From: CAIXLI01 sp964587125
Lineage (GTDB): Bacteria > Pseudomonadota > Alphaproteobacteria > UBA9219
Length of the DNA: 33,146 nt
Direction of reading: 5' to 3'
Assembly: GCA_964587125.1 (NCBI GenBank)
Contig: CAZPKC010000021.1
Coordinates: 1 to 33,146 of the forward strand
The translations under genes were made by a program, and so were the position numbers. Positions 7,258 through 15,485 of this stretch are shown here, piece by piece. Positions within the stretch are counted from its first letter, which is position 1, and each line of letters opens with the position of its first letter. The notes beneath the pieces are model-generated. The model searched no databases, was not told where the DNA came from, and saw only the letters and a list, made by a program, of their open reading frames with translations.

Positions 7258-8600
7258 TGACGGATTCTCAGATAGAAGATTTTGCGTTTGATCGTTCCGT
7301 TAGGCATGTTGATGTTGACGGACGGCTTCATGTGACAAAATCACACATTTCAAAAGCTGGAATAAATCCCTATTATGGAAAAGAGATTCCGGGATGGAAA
7401 GAACTTGGGCTTGATCCTGAAAAAATCTATCGGCTTTTTCGCGATCCGAAGGAACTTGAAAAAGGCGCTCAGACTTTTGCAAATTTGCCGATTCTCAAAA
7501 AACACGTTCCTGTTTCTGTTGATAAGCCAGAAAAGGAATTAATCGTCGGAGCTATCGGATCGGACGTTTCATTCAACGATCCATATCTCGATTCCGATCT
7601 TTGCTTCTGGGACGCAGAAGCGATTGCGGGTATTGACAATGATAAAGTAAAAGAATTATCATGCGCCTATCGTTATGTACCCATCATGGAGTCCGGGGAA
7701 TTTAAAGGACAACCCTATGATGGAAGAATGACGAACATCCGAGGTAATCACCTTGCGCTTGTTGAAGTAGGTCGCGCTGGTTCGGATGTTGTAGTTTCAG
7801 ACAAGAATCCTTTTACCCCGGAGAGGAAAATTATGAAAATGACCAAGCTCGGCAAGGCGATTTACGAATCACTTTGCGCCGCTTCTCCCAAGCTCGCCGC
7901 CGATTCCGCCTTTCAAGCTCTTGTCGCCGACGCGAATAAGGCTTCTTTTAAAAAGGCCGATATCACCCCCAAAATTCTCGCGATGGATGAGGATTTAAAT
8001 CCGCAGAAGGTCGATAATGTTATCGACGCGTTGCTCGATGTCGAACAGCCAAATCCGGCTAAACCGAAAAAGCAGGGGCAGGATGATGATCCACTCGCAA
8101 AAAAAGATGAAAAGGATAAAGAAAAGCAAATGCCAAAAAAGACCGAAGGCGCGGCGGATGATGAACCTGTTGGGAAGCTTCGCAAGATGCTTACGGACGG
8201 CGGCGTTGATTCTAAAATCATCGAAGATGCTTGCTCGCTTTTCAAACCCGCAAAAGACGCAAAACCCGAAGAAAAGCCAGAAGACGGAGAAAAGGAAGTG
8301 AAGGCCGCGATGGACTCTGCGCTCAAATCTCTCCGCGATCAGCTTCTTGCCGCCGAACAAGCGAAAAACGAGGTTCGCAAGACGGTCGGCGATGTTCTCG
8401 GAATGGATTCGGCGGCTGATGTTTACGGCTTCGCGCTCGATCAAATGGGCGTTGACCATAAAGGCATTTCCGATGTCGCCGCGCTTCGTGCGATATTTAA
8501 AATTGCCTCTACTCCGGCTTCACATGCTTCCGTTTCTCCGAGAGATTCTGGCGGTTTGGAAAAGATGTTTCCTGCCGTTGCTCGTATTCGTAACGCTTAA
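7257..8600 (+). CDS. Prohead protease/scaffold fusion (DUF2213 type)
   Basis: A 447-residue protein. Residues 1-185 match the DUF2213 prohead-protease pattern: KKHVPV (81-86), ELSCAYRY (133-140, candidate nucleophile S135) and RGNHLALVEVGRAGSDV (162-178, H165). Residues 193-447 are rich in Lys, Glu, Asp and Ala with long predicted helices, as expected of a scaffold. The protease matures the prohead by cutting scaffold and capsid proteins. It lies between the head genes and the cement and capsid genes, the normal order. The catalytic residues are inferred from position, not proven. An internal start at 7833 may yield the scaffold alone. Confidence 0.85.
   Translation: MTDSQIEDFAFDRSVRHVDVDGRLHVTKSHISKAGINPYYGKEIPGWKELGLDPEKIYRLFRDPKELEKGAQTFANLPILKKHVPVSVDKPEKELIVGAIGSDVSFNDPYLDSDLCFWDAEAIAGIDNDKVKELSCAYRYVPIMESGEFKGQPYDGRMTNIRGNHLALVEVGRAGSDVVVSDKNPFTPERKIMKMTKLGKAIYESLCAASPKLAADSAFQALVADANKASFKKADITPKILAMDEDLNPQKVDNVIDALLDVEQPNPAKPKKQGQDDDPLAKKDEKDKEKQMPKKTEGAADDEPVGKLRKMLTDGGVDSKIIEDACSLFKPAKDAKPEEKPEDGEKEVKAAMDSALKSLRDQLLAAEQAKNEVRKTVGDVLGMDSAADVYGFALDQMGVDHKGISDVAALRAIFKIASTPASHASVSPRDSGGLEKMFPAVARIRNA
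7833..8600 (+). CDS. Nested in-frame scaffold product (predicted)
   Basis: An in-frame ATG at codon 193 of the protease gene is preceded by GGAGAGGA (7820-7827) at a good spacing and lies exactly at the junction between the protease domain and the Lys/Glu-rich helical part. It would give a 255-residue scaffold starting MKMTKLGKAIYES. The same arrangement is established in lambda, where Nu3 scaffold is made from an internal start in gene C. The strong Shine-Dalgarno inside coding sequence is the main evidence; expression is inferred. Confidence 0.6.
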   Translation: MKMTKLGKAIYESLCAASPKLAADSAFQALVADANKASFKKADITPKILAMDEDLNPQKVDNVIDALLDVEQPNPAKPKKQGQDDDPLAKKDEKDKEKQMPKKTEGAADDEPVGKLRKMLTDGGVDSKIIEDACSLFKPAKDAKPEEKPEDGEKEVKAAMDSALKSLRDQLLAAEQAKNEVRKTVGDVLGMDSAADVYGFALDQMGVDHKGISDVAALRAIFKIASTPASHASVSPRDSGGLEKMFPAVARIRNA

Positions 8601-8614
8601 GAAAGGCAAATCAC

Positions 8615-9748
8615 ATGAGCGGCTTTCAATCTTCTGTCAATCTTTATCCGGCTCCTGCCGTTGCGGGTGATTTTGCTTCCGAGAATCCGCGCGCGTCTGT
8701 TCCGGGCCCCGAAAGCGGCTTTGTCGCTGGCGCGAACGGCGTGACCATCGGCAAGATGGCGTGGATTGCCGCAGATGGGAAAACGGTGAATAGTTACGGA
8801 ACGGCTCCGAATGCTCCCGATGGTTTTGTTCATCGTGAACAGCAGGGTCTTATCGAAACGTATCTGCAAGAAACGAGCGTTCTTATTCCGGCTGGCTTCC
8901 CTGTCACCCTGATGCGGACGGGCGATTACTTTGCCAATGTCACGGGCGCGACGGGGGCGACGAAGGGCTCTGCGGTTTATGCAACTTATGCTACGGGCGA
9001 TATTACGATTGGCTCGGCGGCTACGGGGGCCTCCGTGACGGCGGTTTCTGGCTCGACGAACACGGCGATCTTCGGCGCAACCTTTACTGCAAGCGCACAT
9101 TCTGGCGACAATACCAGAATTGATGTAACGGCGGTCACTGGTTATATCAATATCGGCGACACGCTCGCCGTTGTCACGGGAATCGCTGGCAATCAGACTG
9201 TTGTTTCCCAAGATAGCGGGGGCACAACGGGGGGCGCTGGAACTTATGTTCTCAGCGGAACGAACACCGCTAGCTCGGTTGCTTGCACATGCTTTGGTTC
9301 GACGGTCAAGATTACTTCGACGACCGGGCTTATCAGCATAGGGGATACAATCTCTGGCGGAGCGGGCTTCCCAACGGGCGCGACGATTGCTACACAGGTA
9401 AGCGGAACTGCTGGCGGTGCAGGTGTCTATACCCTGAGCGCGGCGGGAACGGCTTATGTGGCCTCTGCTTCTGGCGTAACGACCTTCGGAAACGTTCTCG
9501 ACGTTACGGCTGTTGGGTCGGGAACTCTCGCCGTTGGCGATCCTGTATCCGGCGGAAGTCTCGCGTCGACCGCCTGTATCGCTTCTCAGATTTCCGGGAC
9601 GGCGGGCGGAATCGGGATTTATACTCTTTCGGTTCCTTGCACGGCATATTCCGCTTCGACGACGATCACCGCAGTTGCAGGTGTCGCGACGAATTGGGTC
9701 GCCGGACAAGCTGCCGCTGTCGGCGAGTTAACGGTTATTACTCAGTAA
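8615..9748 (+). CDS. Capsid cement/decoration protein with repeat domains
   Basis: A 377-residue protein directly before the major capsid gene. The first 150 residues (MSGFQSSVNLYPAPAV..., PGPESGFVAGANGVTIGKMAWI, and FVHREQQGLIETYL) resemble phage structural cement proteins. About residues 155-355 hold three related Gly/Thr/Ser-rich units, each of the form (I/L)xxGDxxxG then (Q/D)xSG(T/G)xGGxGxYxLS. These appear to be small beta domains added to the capsid surface. A similar unit occurs in the baseplate J protein. The extra repeats make it longer than a plain cement protein. It probably stabilises the expanded capsid and displays the repeats outward. Confidence 0.75.
   Translation: MSGFQSSVNLYPAPAVAGDFASENPRASVPGPESGFVAGANGVTIGKMAWIAADGKTVNSYGTAPNAPDGFVHREQQGLIETYLQETSVLIPAGFPVTLMRTGDYFANVTGATGATKGSAVYATYATGDITIGSAATGASVTAVSGSTNTAIFGATFTASAHSGDNTRIDVTAVTGYINIGDTLAVVTGIAGNQTVVSQDSGGTTGGAGTYVLSGTNTASSVACTCFGSTVKITSTTGLISIGDTISGGAGFPTGATIATQVSGTAGGAGVYTLSAAGTAYVASASGVTTFGNVLDVTAVGSGTLAVGDPVSGGSLASTACIASQISGTAGGIGIYTLSVPCTAYSASTTITAVAGVATNWVAGQAAAVGELTVITQ
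9100..9700 (+). repeat. Three repeat domains in the cement protein
   Basis: Approximate span of the three 55-60-residue units. The clearest shared part is VSGTAGGAGVYTLS / ISGTAGGIGIYTLS / GGTTGGAGTYVLS. The DNA is also similar between units, suggesting recent duplication. Confidence 0.7.
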
Positions 9749-9761
9749 GGAGAAAGAAAAA

Positions 9762-10802
9762 ATGGATCCAATCCTTCAAGCCTTGTCGTCCCGTGCGGGT
9801 GTCCACTTTATGGGACAGCCAAACCTTGCTTTTCAGGCAAAGGACATTTATCTGCGCGAATCCGGCGAAGGATTGGCTTGCGACGCACAGCCGACTCTTA
9901 TCACGGTAAGCAACTCCGGCATTCCCGCCTTTCTTTCGACTTACATTGATCCGAAGCTGATTGAAATTCTCGTTGCTCCGATGAAGGCAACGGAAATTGT
10001 CGGCGAAGAAGTCAAGAAGGGCGATTGGACGACCGAAACGGCGATGTTCCCCGTCATTGAATCGACGGGTCGCACGACTGCTTACGGCGATTATTCCGAA
10101 AGCGGAAGCGCGGGCGTAAACGTCAACTTCCCGCAACGTCAAAGCTATCATTATCAGGTTATGACGAATTGGGGCGAACGCGAACTTGAAAAGGCCGCGC
10201 TGGCTCGCGTTGATTGGGCTAATCGCAAGAATATTGCCTCGATTCTGACGCTGAATAAGTTTCAGAATAAATCGTATTTCTATGGCGTTTCCGGCATAGA
10301 AAATTACGGCTTGCTAAACGATCCTAAACTGACGGCGGCGATTACTCCGATCACGAAAGCGGCTGGCGGCACTGGCTGGACGAATGCCGTGGCGAACGAA
10401 GTTCTCGAAGACATTCAAAAGCTTTGGACGCAGTTGCAGACTCAGGCAAACGGCCTCATTGAGCTTGATTCGAAAATGACGCTGGCCATGTCTCCGACTT
10501 CCGAAGTTGCTCTGACGAAAACCTCTGATTTCAACGTCAATGTCGCGGATCGTTTGAAGAAGAACTTCCCGAATATGACGGTGAAAACGGCTCCCGAATA
10601 TGCAACGACTTCCGGCAATCTGGTTCAGCTTTTCATCGAAGATTATGAGGGACAGAGGACGGCGGTTACGGCGTTCACTGAAAAGCTTCGTGCGCATCCG
10701 ATTGTTATCGGCTCTAGCTCGTTTAAGCAGAAAAAGAGCCAAGGGACTTTTGGAACAATCATCTTCAGGCCGGTCTTTATCGCGCAGATGCTTGGCGTTT
10801 AA
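9762..10802 (+). CDS. Major capsid protein (DUF2184 type)
   Basis: A 346-residue protein with a strong AAGGAG Shine-Dalgarno, followed by a good terminator. Its position after protease, scaffold and cement and its pattern (YLRESGEG near residue 30; IPAFLSTYIDPKLIEIL near 54-70; WTTETAMFPVIESTGRTTAYGDYS; FNVNVADRLKKNFPN) match the DUF2184 major capsid family of HK97 fold. No N-terminal scaffold (delta) domain is obvious, consistent with a separate scaffold. The end, TFGTIIFRPVFIAQMLGV, is a typical beta-strand C-terminus. It should be the most abundant virion protein. Confidence 0.9.
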   Translation: MDPILQALSSRAGVHFMGQPNLAFQAKDIYLRESGEGLACDAQPTLITVSNSGIPAFLSTYIDPKLIEILVAPMKATEIVGEEVKKGDWTTETAMFPVIESTGRTTAYGDYSESGSAGVNVNFPQRQSYHYQVMTNWGERELEKAALARVDWANRKNIASILTLNKFQNKSYFYGVSGIENYGLLNDPKLTAAITPITKAAGGTGWTNAVANEVLEDIQKLWTQLQTQANGLIELDSKMTLAMSPTSEVALTKTSDFNVNVADRLKKNFPNMTVKTAPEYATTSGNLVQLFIEDYEGQRTAVTAFTEKLRAHPIVIGSSSFKQKKSQGTFGTIIFRPVFIAQMLGV

Positions 10803-10823
10803 GACAGAACTCTTCCCTAAATT

Positions 10824-10859
10824 AAATGTCCGGTGTATAACAGCATCGGACATTTTTTT
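10824..10859 (+). terminator. Rho-independent terminator after the capsid gene
   Basis: aaatgtccggtg (24-35 of this line, 10824-10835) pairs with catcggacattt (10844-10855), a 12-bp stem with one G-U pair and an 8-nt loop, running into a seven-T tract. It lies 22 bp after the capsid stop. No new promoter is visible before the next gene, so it probably sets a step-down in expression between capsid and neck/tail genes. Confidence 0.85.
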
Positions 10860-10885
10860 AACAACCAGCAGAAAAGGAAATGAAC

Positions 10886-11236
10886 ATGGTCGAAACAACC
10901 GAAAAAACAATCCTCGTCGGGTGCAAGCTTCCGCATGGGCTTATCATCGAAGACCCCGCCGATGTTTCAAAAAAGGTGAAAATCCACGGCCTTAATCGCT
11001 CGAAAATTATCGGGGCTTCTTATGCCACGACTCGAGTCGATAGAGAATTGTGGGATCGGTGGATAGTTGCTCACAAGGATTTTTCCGCCGTTGTTTCCGG
11101 CGCGATCTTTGCCGCTAAAAATGCGAATGATATTCAGGCAATTGGCAAGGAAAACGAAAACCGAAAAACCGGATTCGAACCGGCTAAAGAGGACGATTTC
11201 GGCGTTACACCAGCGACGGAAAAAGACGAGGAGTAA
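10886..11236 (+). CDS. Small head-neck region protein, unnamed
   Basis: A 116-residue protein, first gene after the capsid terminator. Residues 5-50 include KTILVGCKLPHGLIIE and a short basic strand region (KVKIHGLNRSKI), a pattern seen in small proteins encoded after the capsid gene in several myoviruses. The C-terminal 30 residues are acidic and likely disordered. An ATG also exists at 10880, but AAAAGGA sits at better spacing for 10886. It could be a head-tail connector accessory; no firm function is known to me. Confidence 0.6.
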   Translation: MVETTEKTILVGCKLPHGLIIEDPADVSKKVKIHGLNRSKIIGASYATTRVDRELWDRWIVAHKDFSAVVSGAIFAAKNANDIQAIGKENENRKTGFEPAKEDDFGVTPATEKDEE

Positions 11237-11241
11237 AATAA

Positions 11242-11640
11242 ATGACCGTTGTCGTTTTCGATTCGACAGCGTTTCTTGCCCGCTATCCTGAATTTTCAGC
11301 CGTAAGCGTTTCAAGCCTACAGGCATATTTTCAGGAAGCGGGCTTTTATCTTTCAAATGACGATGATTCAATCGTTAAAGAGATTCCGCGCCGCGCCGCC
11401 CTTCTGAACATGCTCACGGCGCATATTGGCTATCTCGCGGGGGCTTTAGAGGCAAACGCCGCGCCGAAGCCCGTGGGACGCATTGCACAAGCGGCAGAGG
11501 GTTCCGTAAGCGTCTCTCTCGAATATGCTCCGCCCGGATCGCTGACGTGGTTTAACCAAACGACTTATGGCGCAGCCTTTATCCAAGCGACTCAAAATCT
11601 TCGCTCTTTCAGATATGCCCCCCGCCCTACGAGGTTTTAA
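11242..11640 (+). CDS. Head-tail adaptor (DUF4054 type)
   Basis: A 132-residue protein beginning VVFDSTAFLARYPEFSAVS, the hallmark start of DUF4054 proteins (F-x-x-x-YPEF). Then come the helical segments RRAALLNMLTAHIGYLAGAL and the C-terminal TTYGAAFIQATQNLRSFRY. The family belongs with gp6/gp15-like connector proteins that dock under the portal. Order (after capsid, before the gp10-like protein) fits. Confidence 0.85.
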   Translation: MTVVVFDSTAFLARYPEFSAVSVSSLQAYFQEAGFYLSNDDDSIVKEIPRRAALLNMLTAHIGYLAGALEANAAPKPVGRIAQAAEGSVSVSLEYAPPGSLTWFNQTTYGAAFIQATQNLRSFRYAPRPTRF

Positions 11641-11641
11641 A

Positions 11642-12100
11642 ATGGTCGAGAAATTTCTCACGGGCGGCGATAAGCTTATGAAAAAGCTGGAAGAAATATC
11701 GCAAAAAATGGGTGGCGGGGCCGTTGAAATAGGCTTTATGGAAAATGCGACTTATCCAAACGGGACTCAGGTTGCCGCCGTCGCATTTTGGAACGAGTTC
11801 GGACATATGGGTAAAGCCCCCGCGCCGCCACGCCCATTTTTCAGAAACATGATTTCAAAAGAATCGACGTCTTGGGGTTCAAAAATGGCGGGGTTGGCGA
11901 AGGCCACAGATTATGATGGAAAACGCGTTCTCGGCATGATGGGAAAAGATATACGAGACGCGCTTGAACAAAGCATAAGAGATTTTACGACCCCGGGGCT
12001 TGCGGATAGCACGATAAAAAGAAAAGGATTCAGTAAGCCCCTTATTGATACTACGACGATGGTCAATGCGCCAGATTTCCGCGTGGTAGGTGCAGAATGA
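11642..12100 (+). CDS. gp10-like tail completion / neck protein
   Basis: A 152-residue protein with VEIGFMENATYPNGTQVAAVAFWNEFG near residues 30-55, then APPRPFFRNMI. This pair of motifs is characteristic of HK97 gp10/virion morphogenesis-type proteins that finish the tail end of the neck. The frame opens at 11567, inside the previous gene, but the ATG at 11642, one base after the preceding TAA, gives the normal length. It overlaps the next gene by 4 bp (ATGA). Confidence 0.8.
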   Translation: MVEKFLTGGDKLMKKLEEISQKMGGGAVEIGFMENATYPNGTQVAAVAFWNEFGHMGKAPAPPRPFFRNMISKESTSWGSKMAGLAKATDYDGKRVLGMMGKDIRDALEQSIRDFTTPGLADSTIKRKGFSKPLIDTTTMVNAPDFRVVGAE

Positions 12101-12465
12101 ACGTGCGCGGGCTTTCAAATTCTGCCATTAAAACGGTGAACGCTGACACTCTTGTGTCTATTCAGCCTTCATCGGGATATACCATAGGATCGGGGGCGAG
12201 ACAGATTCCTTCTTACGGAACGGCCGTTTCTCAATACGCGAATATCCAAGAATTAACGGTCGAAGAACTGCGCTTGATCGAAGGACTCAACATTCAGGGA
12301 ACCAAAAAAACGATCTATACTCATTTTCTTTTGCGCGCGGCAAGTCGCCCAAATCAGACTGGCGGAGACTTGATAACTTTCAATGAGCAAAAATGGCTTG
12401 TTGTGAAGATTTTAGAGCAATGGAACGAATGGACAAAAGCCCTTATTGTTCAACAGGTAAGCTAA
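12097..12465 (+). CDS. Head closure/neck protein
   Basis: A 122-residue protein overlapping its neighbours on both sides (ATGA at 12097, TAATG at 12463-12467). The middle contains YANIQELTVEELRLIEGLNIQGTKKTIY and the end has FNEQKWLVVKILEQWNEWTKALIVQQ, a beta-barrel-like pattern seen in head-closure proteins of related myoviruses. Assignment is by size, position and this pattern. Confidence 0.65.
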   Translation: MNVRGLSNSAIKTVNADTLVSIQPSSGYTIGSGARQIPSYGTAVSQYANIQELTVEELRLIEGLNIQGTKKTIYTHFLLRAASRPNQTGGDLITFNEQKWLVVKILEQWNEWTKALIVQQVS

Positions 12466-12983
12466 TGACTGAATATGTCCCGACAATAATCGTTGATAAT
12501 GTAATAGATGCTCTGGCGGCGTTCATATCCCCCTTTATGCTTGGCGGAGAAGTTATTCGAGGGCAAACGAATCGCGTCTCTATGCCGCAAGCTCCCTTCG
12601 TTCTTCTCACGGAAATTGGACTTGCAGACCTTGGAAAGCCTCATTCGAGACAATCCGATGCGAGCGATGCGACGATTTACGGACATAAACGAATCGATAT
12701 TCAGGTTGATTTTTATGGAGCAACGGGCGGCGATGCAGGAGATTTTTGCGGGGCGATTAAATCCGCTTTTCGTTCTGAATGGGGGTCGTCTCAATTTCCA
12801 ACGACCATTCAACCTCTCTATTGCGACGATGGAAGGCAGATACCTTTAATCACCGGCGAAGAACAATACGAAAGCCGATGGACATTGACAGCCTCTTTAC
12901 AGTATAATCCCACCGTTACCGTTCCGCAGCAATCAGCAGATGCGCTTGCTGTTGCCAAGACAGAATCCATTGACCTGTTTTAA
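12465..12983 (+). CDS. Neck/tail terminator protein (LIC_12616-like)
   Basis: A 172-residue protein starting MTEYVPTIIVDNVIDALAAF. Features are QAPFVLLTEIG, a Tyr/His strand (DIQVDFYGATGGDAGDF) and the C-terminal YESRWTLTASLQYNPTVTVPQQSADAL, typical of the neck terminator proteins encoded just before the sheath. The frame opens 72 bp earlier inside the previous gene; the ATG at 12465 overlaps that gene's TAA and gives the expected length. Confidence 0.8.
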   Translation: MTEYVPTIIVDNVIDALAAFISPFMLGGEVIRGQTNRVSMPQAPFVLLTEIGLADLGKPHSRQSDASDATIYGHKRIDIQVDFYGATGGDAGDFCGAIKSAFRSEWGSSQFPTTIQPLYCDDGRQIPLITGEEQYESRWTLTASLQYNPTVTVPQQSADALAVAKTESIDLF

Positions 12984-12995
12984 AAGGGCAAAAAC

Positions 12996-14480
12996 ATGAC
13001 CACAATTCCCGCCAGTCAAATAGTCTCAGCGAACCCCGGAGTTTTGAACGCCGGAGGGAACGCCCTTGCAATCAACGGCGTCATAATGACGCAGAATACT
13101 CTTCTCGCGACGAATGCCGTACAATCGTTCGATTCTCCGGATTCCGTAAGCGCTTTTTTTGGGCCGTCCTCGGCGGAATATGCCGCCTCGAATATTTATT
13201 TTGCTGGTTTTGACACTTCGACGGTAAAGCCCTCAACGCTCTATTTTGCCTCCTACGTAAACGGGAACACTTCGGCATGGTTACAATCCGGAAGCTTGTC
13301 CGGAATGACTCTTACGCAGCTTAATGCTCTGGAAGGCGTTCTCACGCTTACGGTCGATGGAACTTCTTTCACTTCCAGCACGATCAATCTTGCGACGGCT
13401 TCCAGCTTTACGGATGCCGCGAATAAAATTTCTGACGGATTCAGCGGAACCGGAAAACCGACATGCTCATGGAACGCCGTCAATAGCACGTTCGTTCTCA
13501 CAAGCTCGACGACCGGAACGGGATCAACAATCACCTATGCGACTGGAACGCTTTCTGCGGCTCTCATGTTTACGAGCGCGACGGGGGCAAGCCTCTCTCA
13601 AGGATCGGCGGGAAATACCCCCGCCACGGCGATGGCAAATGTCATTGCGGAGACGCAAGATTGGGCTTTGTTCACGACGATGTGGGAGCCCGTTCTTGCA
13701 GATAAAGAGAACTTCGCAGTTTGGGCGAACGCGCAAGATTCTCGTTATCGTTATGTTTGTTGGGATACGGACGCCCAAGCCGCCGTCAACGGATCGACGG
13801 AATGTTTCGGTTATGTCGCAAAAACAGCCGAATATGATGGAGTCGAATGCGTTTATAATACGCTCGCTCTCGCCGCGTTCGTTCTCGGAATGAATGCGTC
13901 GATTGATTTTTCGCGCCTCAATGGAAGAATCACCGAATCGTTTAAGACGCAATCCGGATTCACGCCGACAGTCACGGACGCGCAAACAGCCTCTAATCTT
14001 TTGGCGAATGGATACAGTTTTTACGGCTCTTACGCGACGGCAAACGAAAAGTTCAATTTCTTCTATAATGGTCAGCTAACAGGAAAATGGTTATGGGGCG
14101 ATTCGTTCACGAATCAGGTCTATCTCAACTCTCAATTCCAGCTTGCCCTTGTTGAGCTTCTGACAAATGTCCCGTCGATCCCCTATAACAATCAGGGCTA
14201 CAGCTTGATCCGCGCCGCGATGCAAGACCCGATCAATCAATCTCTGAATTTCGGAAGCATCAGAAAAGGGGTTACGCTTTCGAGCGCACAGTCGGCGGAA
14301 ATTAATAATGCCGCTGGACAGGACGTTACGCAGATTATTCAAAATACCGGATATTATCTGCAAATTCTTGATCCGACGCCGCAAGTCAGAGAAGCGCGCG
14401 GAACGCCCCCTATCAATTTCTGGTACACAGACGGTCAAGCGGTTCAAAAGATTTCGCTCGCCTCTATTGATGTCCTTTAA
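12996..14480 (+). CDS. Tail sheath protein (DUF3383 type)
   Basis: A 494-residue protein in the sheath position, before the tube and chaperones. The start (IPASQIVSANPGVLNAGGNALAINGV) and residues about 45-65 (SVSAFFGPSSAEYAAS) are typical of DUF3383 proteins. A Thr/Ser-rich domain is inserted at about 95-205, followed by the conserved W-x-x-F-x-T-x-W-EP segment (WALFTTMWEPVL), and near the end INFWYTDGQAVQKISLASIDV. This marks the phage as contractile-tailed. The inserted domain probably faces outward on the sheath. Confidence 0.9.
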   Translation: MTTIPASQIVSANPGVLNAGGNALAINGVIMTQNTLLATNAVQSFDSPDSVSAFFGPSSAEYAASNIYFAGFDTSTVKPSTLYFASYVNGNTSAWLQSGSLSGMTLTQLNALEGVLTLTVDGTSFTSSTINLATASSFTDAANKISDGFSGTGKPTCSWNAVNSTFVLTSSTTGTGSTITYATGTLSAALMFTSATGASLSQGSAGNTPATAMANVIAETQDWALFTTMWEPVLADKENFAVWANAQDSRYRYVCWDTDAQAAVNGSTECFGYVAKTAEYDGVECVYNTLALAAFVLGMNASIDFSRLNGRITESFKTQSGFTPTVTDAQTASNLLANGYSFYGSYATANEKFNFFYNGQLTGKWLWGDSFTNQVYLNSQFQLALVELLTNVPSIPYNNQGYSLIRAAMQDPINQSLNFGSIRKGVTLSSAQSAEINNAAGQDVTQIIQNTGYYLQILDPTPQVREARGTPPINFWYTDGQAVQKISLASIDVL

Positions 14481-14493
14481 GGAGGGATAAGAA

Positions 14494-14931
14494 ATGTTCG
14501 ATTCAACCATAACCTCGGCAAACAGTATCTTCACGTTGATCGTTGCCGATCTTTTCCCCGCCCCCGTGCAGATGGAAGGATATTCGACCGATAGCGCCGT
14601 TGTTACGGATGCTATCGACATGGCAGAAGTTCAGATGGGCGTCGATGGAAGAATGACGGCGGGATATGTCCCTAACCCTACGAAACAAACAATCGCGCTT
14701 CAAGCCGATAGCCCGAGCCGTCCTTTTTTCACGGCGATTCTTGAAGCGACTAAAACCGCGAAGGAAATTTACTATCTCACGGGAAACTTGATTCTCACGG
14801 GAACGGGAGAGGCTTTTGCTCTTACACGCGGCGTTATCACAAACGCGAAACAGATTCCCGATCTGAAAAAAGTTCTTGATCCCGTTGATATTGTTATCAC
14901 TTGGGAATCTATCAACCCAACAGTTGTTTAA
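14494..14931 (+). CDS. Tail tube protein
   Basis: A 145-residue protein with a very strong AAGGAGGG Shine-Dalgarno, immediately after the sheath. The pattern AVVTDAIDMAEVQMGVDGRMTAGYVPNPTKQTIALQADS followed by a strand-rich C-terminus matches the tube proteins that accompany DUF3383 sheaths. It would form the inner hollow tube assembled on the tape measure. Strong RBS and small size fit high expression. Confidence 0.85.
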   Translation: MFDSTITSANSIFTLIVADLFPAPVQMEGYSTDSAVVTDAIDMAEVQMGVDGRMTAGYVPNPTKQTIALQADSPSRPFFTAILEATKTAKEIYYLTGNLILTGTGEAFALTRGVITNAKQIPDLKKVLDPVDIVITWESINPTVV

Positions 14932-14946
14932 CTTTTTCCTGCGTCT

Positions 14947-14985
14947 CCGCCGCCCGAACGTCCTCATTTCCCATTTGGGCGGCGG
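14947..14985 (+). other. GC-rich hairpin between tube and chaperone genes
   Basis: ccgccgccc (14947-14955) and gggcggcgg (14977-14985) form a 9-bp stem with a 21-nt loop. No T-tract follows, so it is more likely an mRNA stability or processing element than a terminator. It could help keep tube mRNA more abundant than chaperone mRNA. Confidence 0.55.
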
Positions 14986-15011
14986 GGGCACCACTTTAAA
15001 GGAGGCGGCAG

Positions 15012-15485
15012 ATGAGAAAAACCATGAATTATGTCGTAATTGACGAAGGCCGAGACAAAGGCAAAATTTTCGTCATTACCGAGTTTCCCGCGAGTCATGC
15101 CGAGGCTTGGGCTACCCGCGCCCTTCTTGCCATCATAAACGACAATGCAGAGATTCCAGAGGGTTTTGAGAGGCTCGGCATGGCTGGTATGGCAGAGCTT
15201 GGGATTAAAGCTCTGGCGGGCCTTAAATGGGAGATTGCGGAGCCTCTTCTTGAGGAAATGTGGCAATGCGTTAAGATCATGCCCGACAAGTCAAAACCGA
15301 ATGTCGTTCGAGACTTGATCGAATCGGACATTGAAGAGGTCTTAACCCGCGTGAAAATCCGCGCGGAAATATGGAAGCTTCATACGGATTTTTTAAAGAC
15401 CGTCGCCCCCTTAATCTCCGGCGAAGCTCAAGCGGCGGTCGAAAGAAAAGATTCGCCGAATACCAAAACATCCCATCGACCATAG
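15012..15485 (+). CDS. Tail assembly chaperone, short form (gpG-like)
   Basis: A 157-residue protein between tube and tape measure, the fixed position of tail chaperones. The helical body includes PASHAEAWATRALLAII near residues 28-44 and LAGLKWEIAEPLLEEMW. The GGAGG Shine-Dalgarno (15000-15005) is strong. A classic slippery heptamer near its 3' end lets ribosomes enter the -1 frame to make the longer product. The 0-frame end (after codon 128) is rich in charged residues with little structure. Confidence 0.85.
   Translation: MRKTMNYVVIDEGRDKGKIFVITEFPASHAEAWATRALLAIINDNAEIPEGFERLGMAGMAELGIKALAGLKWEIAEPLLEEMWQCVKIMPDKSKPNVVRDLIESDIEEVLTRVKIRAEIWKLHTDFLKTVAPLISGEAQAAVERKDSPNTKTSHRP
15389..15395 (+). 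promoter_or_regulatory. Programmed -1 ribosomal frameshift site T TTT TTA
   Basis: The heptamer T TTT TTA is in the correct phase for the 15012 frame (codons TTT at 15390 and TTA at 15393), the X XXY YYZ rule for -1 slippage. The -1 frame is open from before this point to the stop at 15623-15625. Tail chaperone frameshifting between tube and tape measure genes is a conserved feature of long-tailed phages (lambda G/GT). Confidence 0.85.

Noticed and set aside
8597..9709. Long minus-strand open frame of 370 codons opposite the cement gene
   Set aside because: Rich in Arg/Ser from the codon bias of the plus-strand repeats, no Shine-Dalgarno support, and the plus-strand gene is clearly real.
14947..14985. 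Terminator after the tube gene
   Set aside because: Strong stem but no T-tract; kept only as a hairpin.
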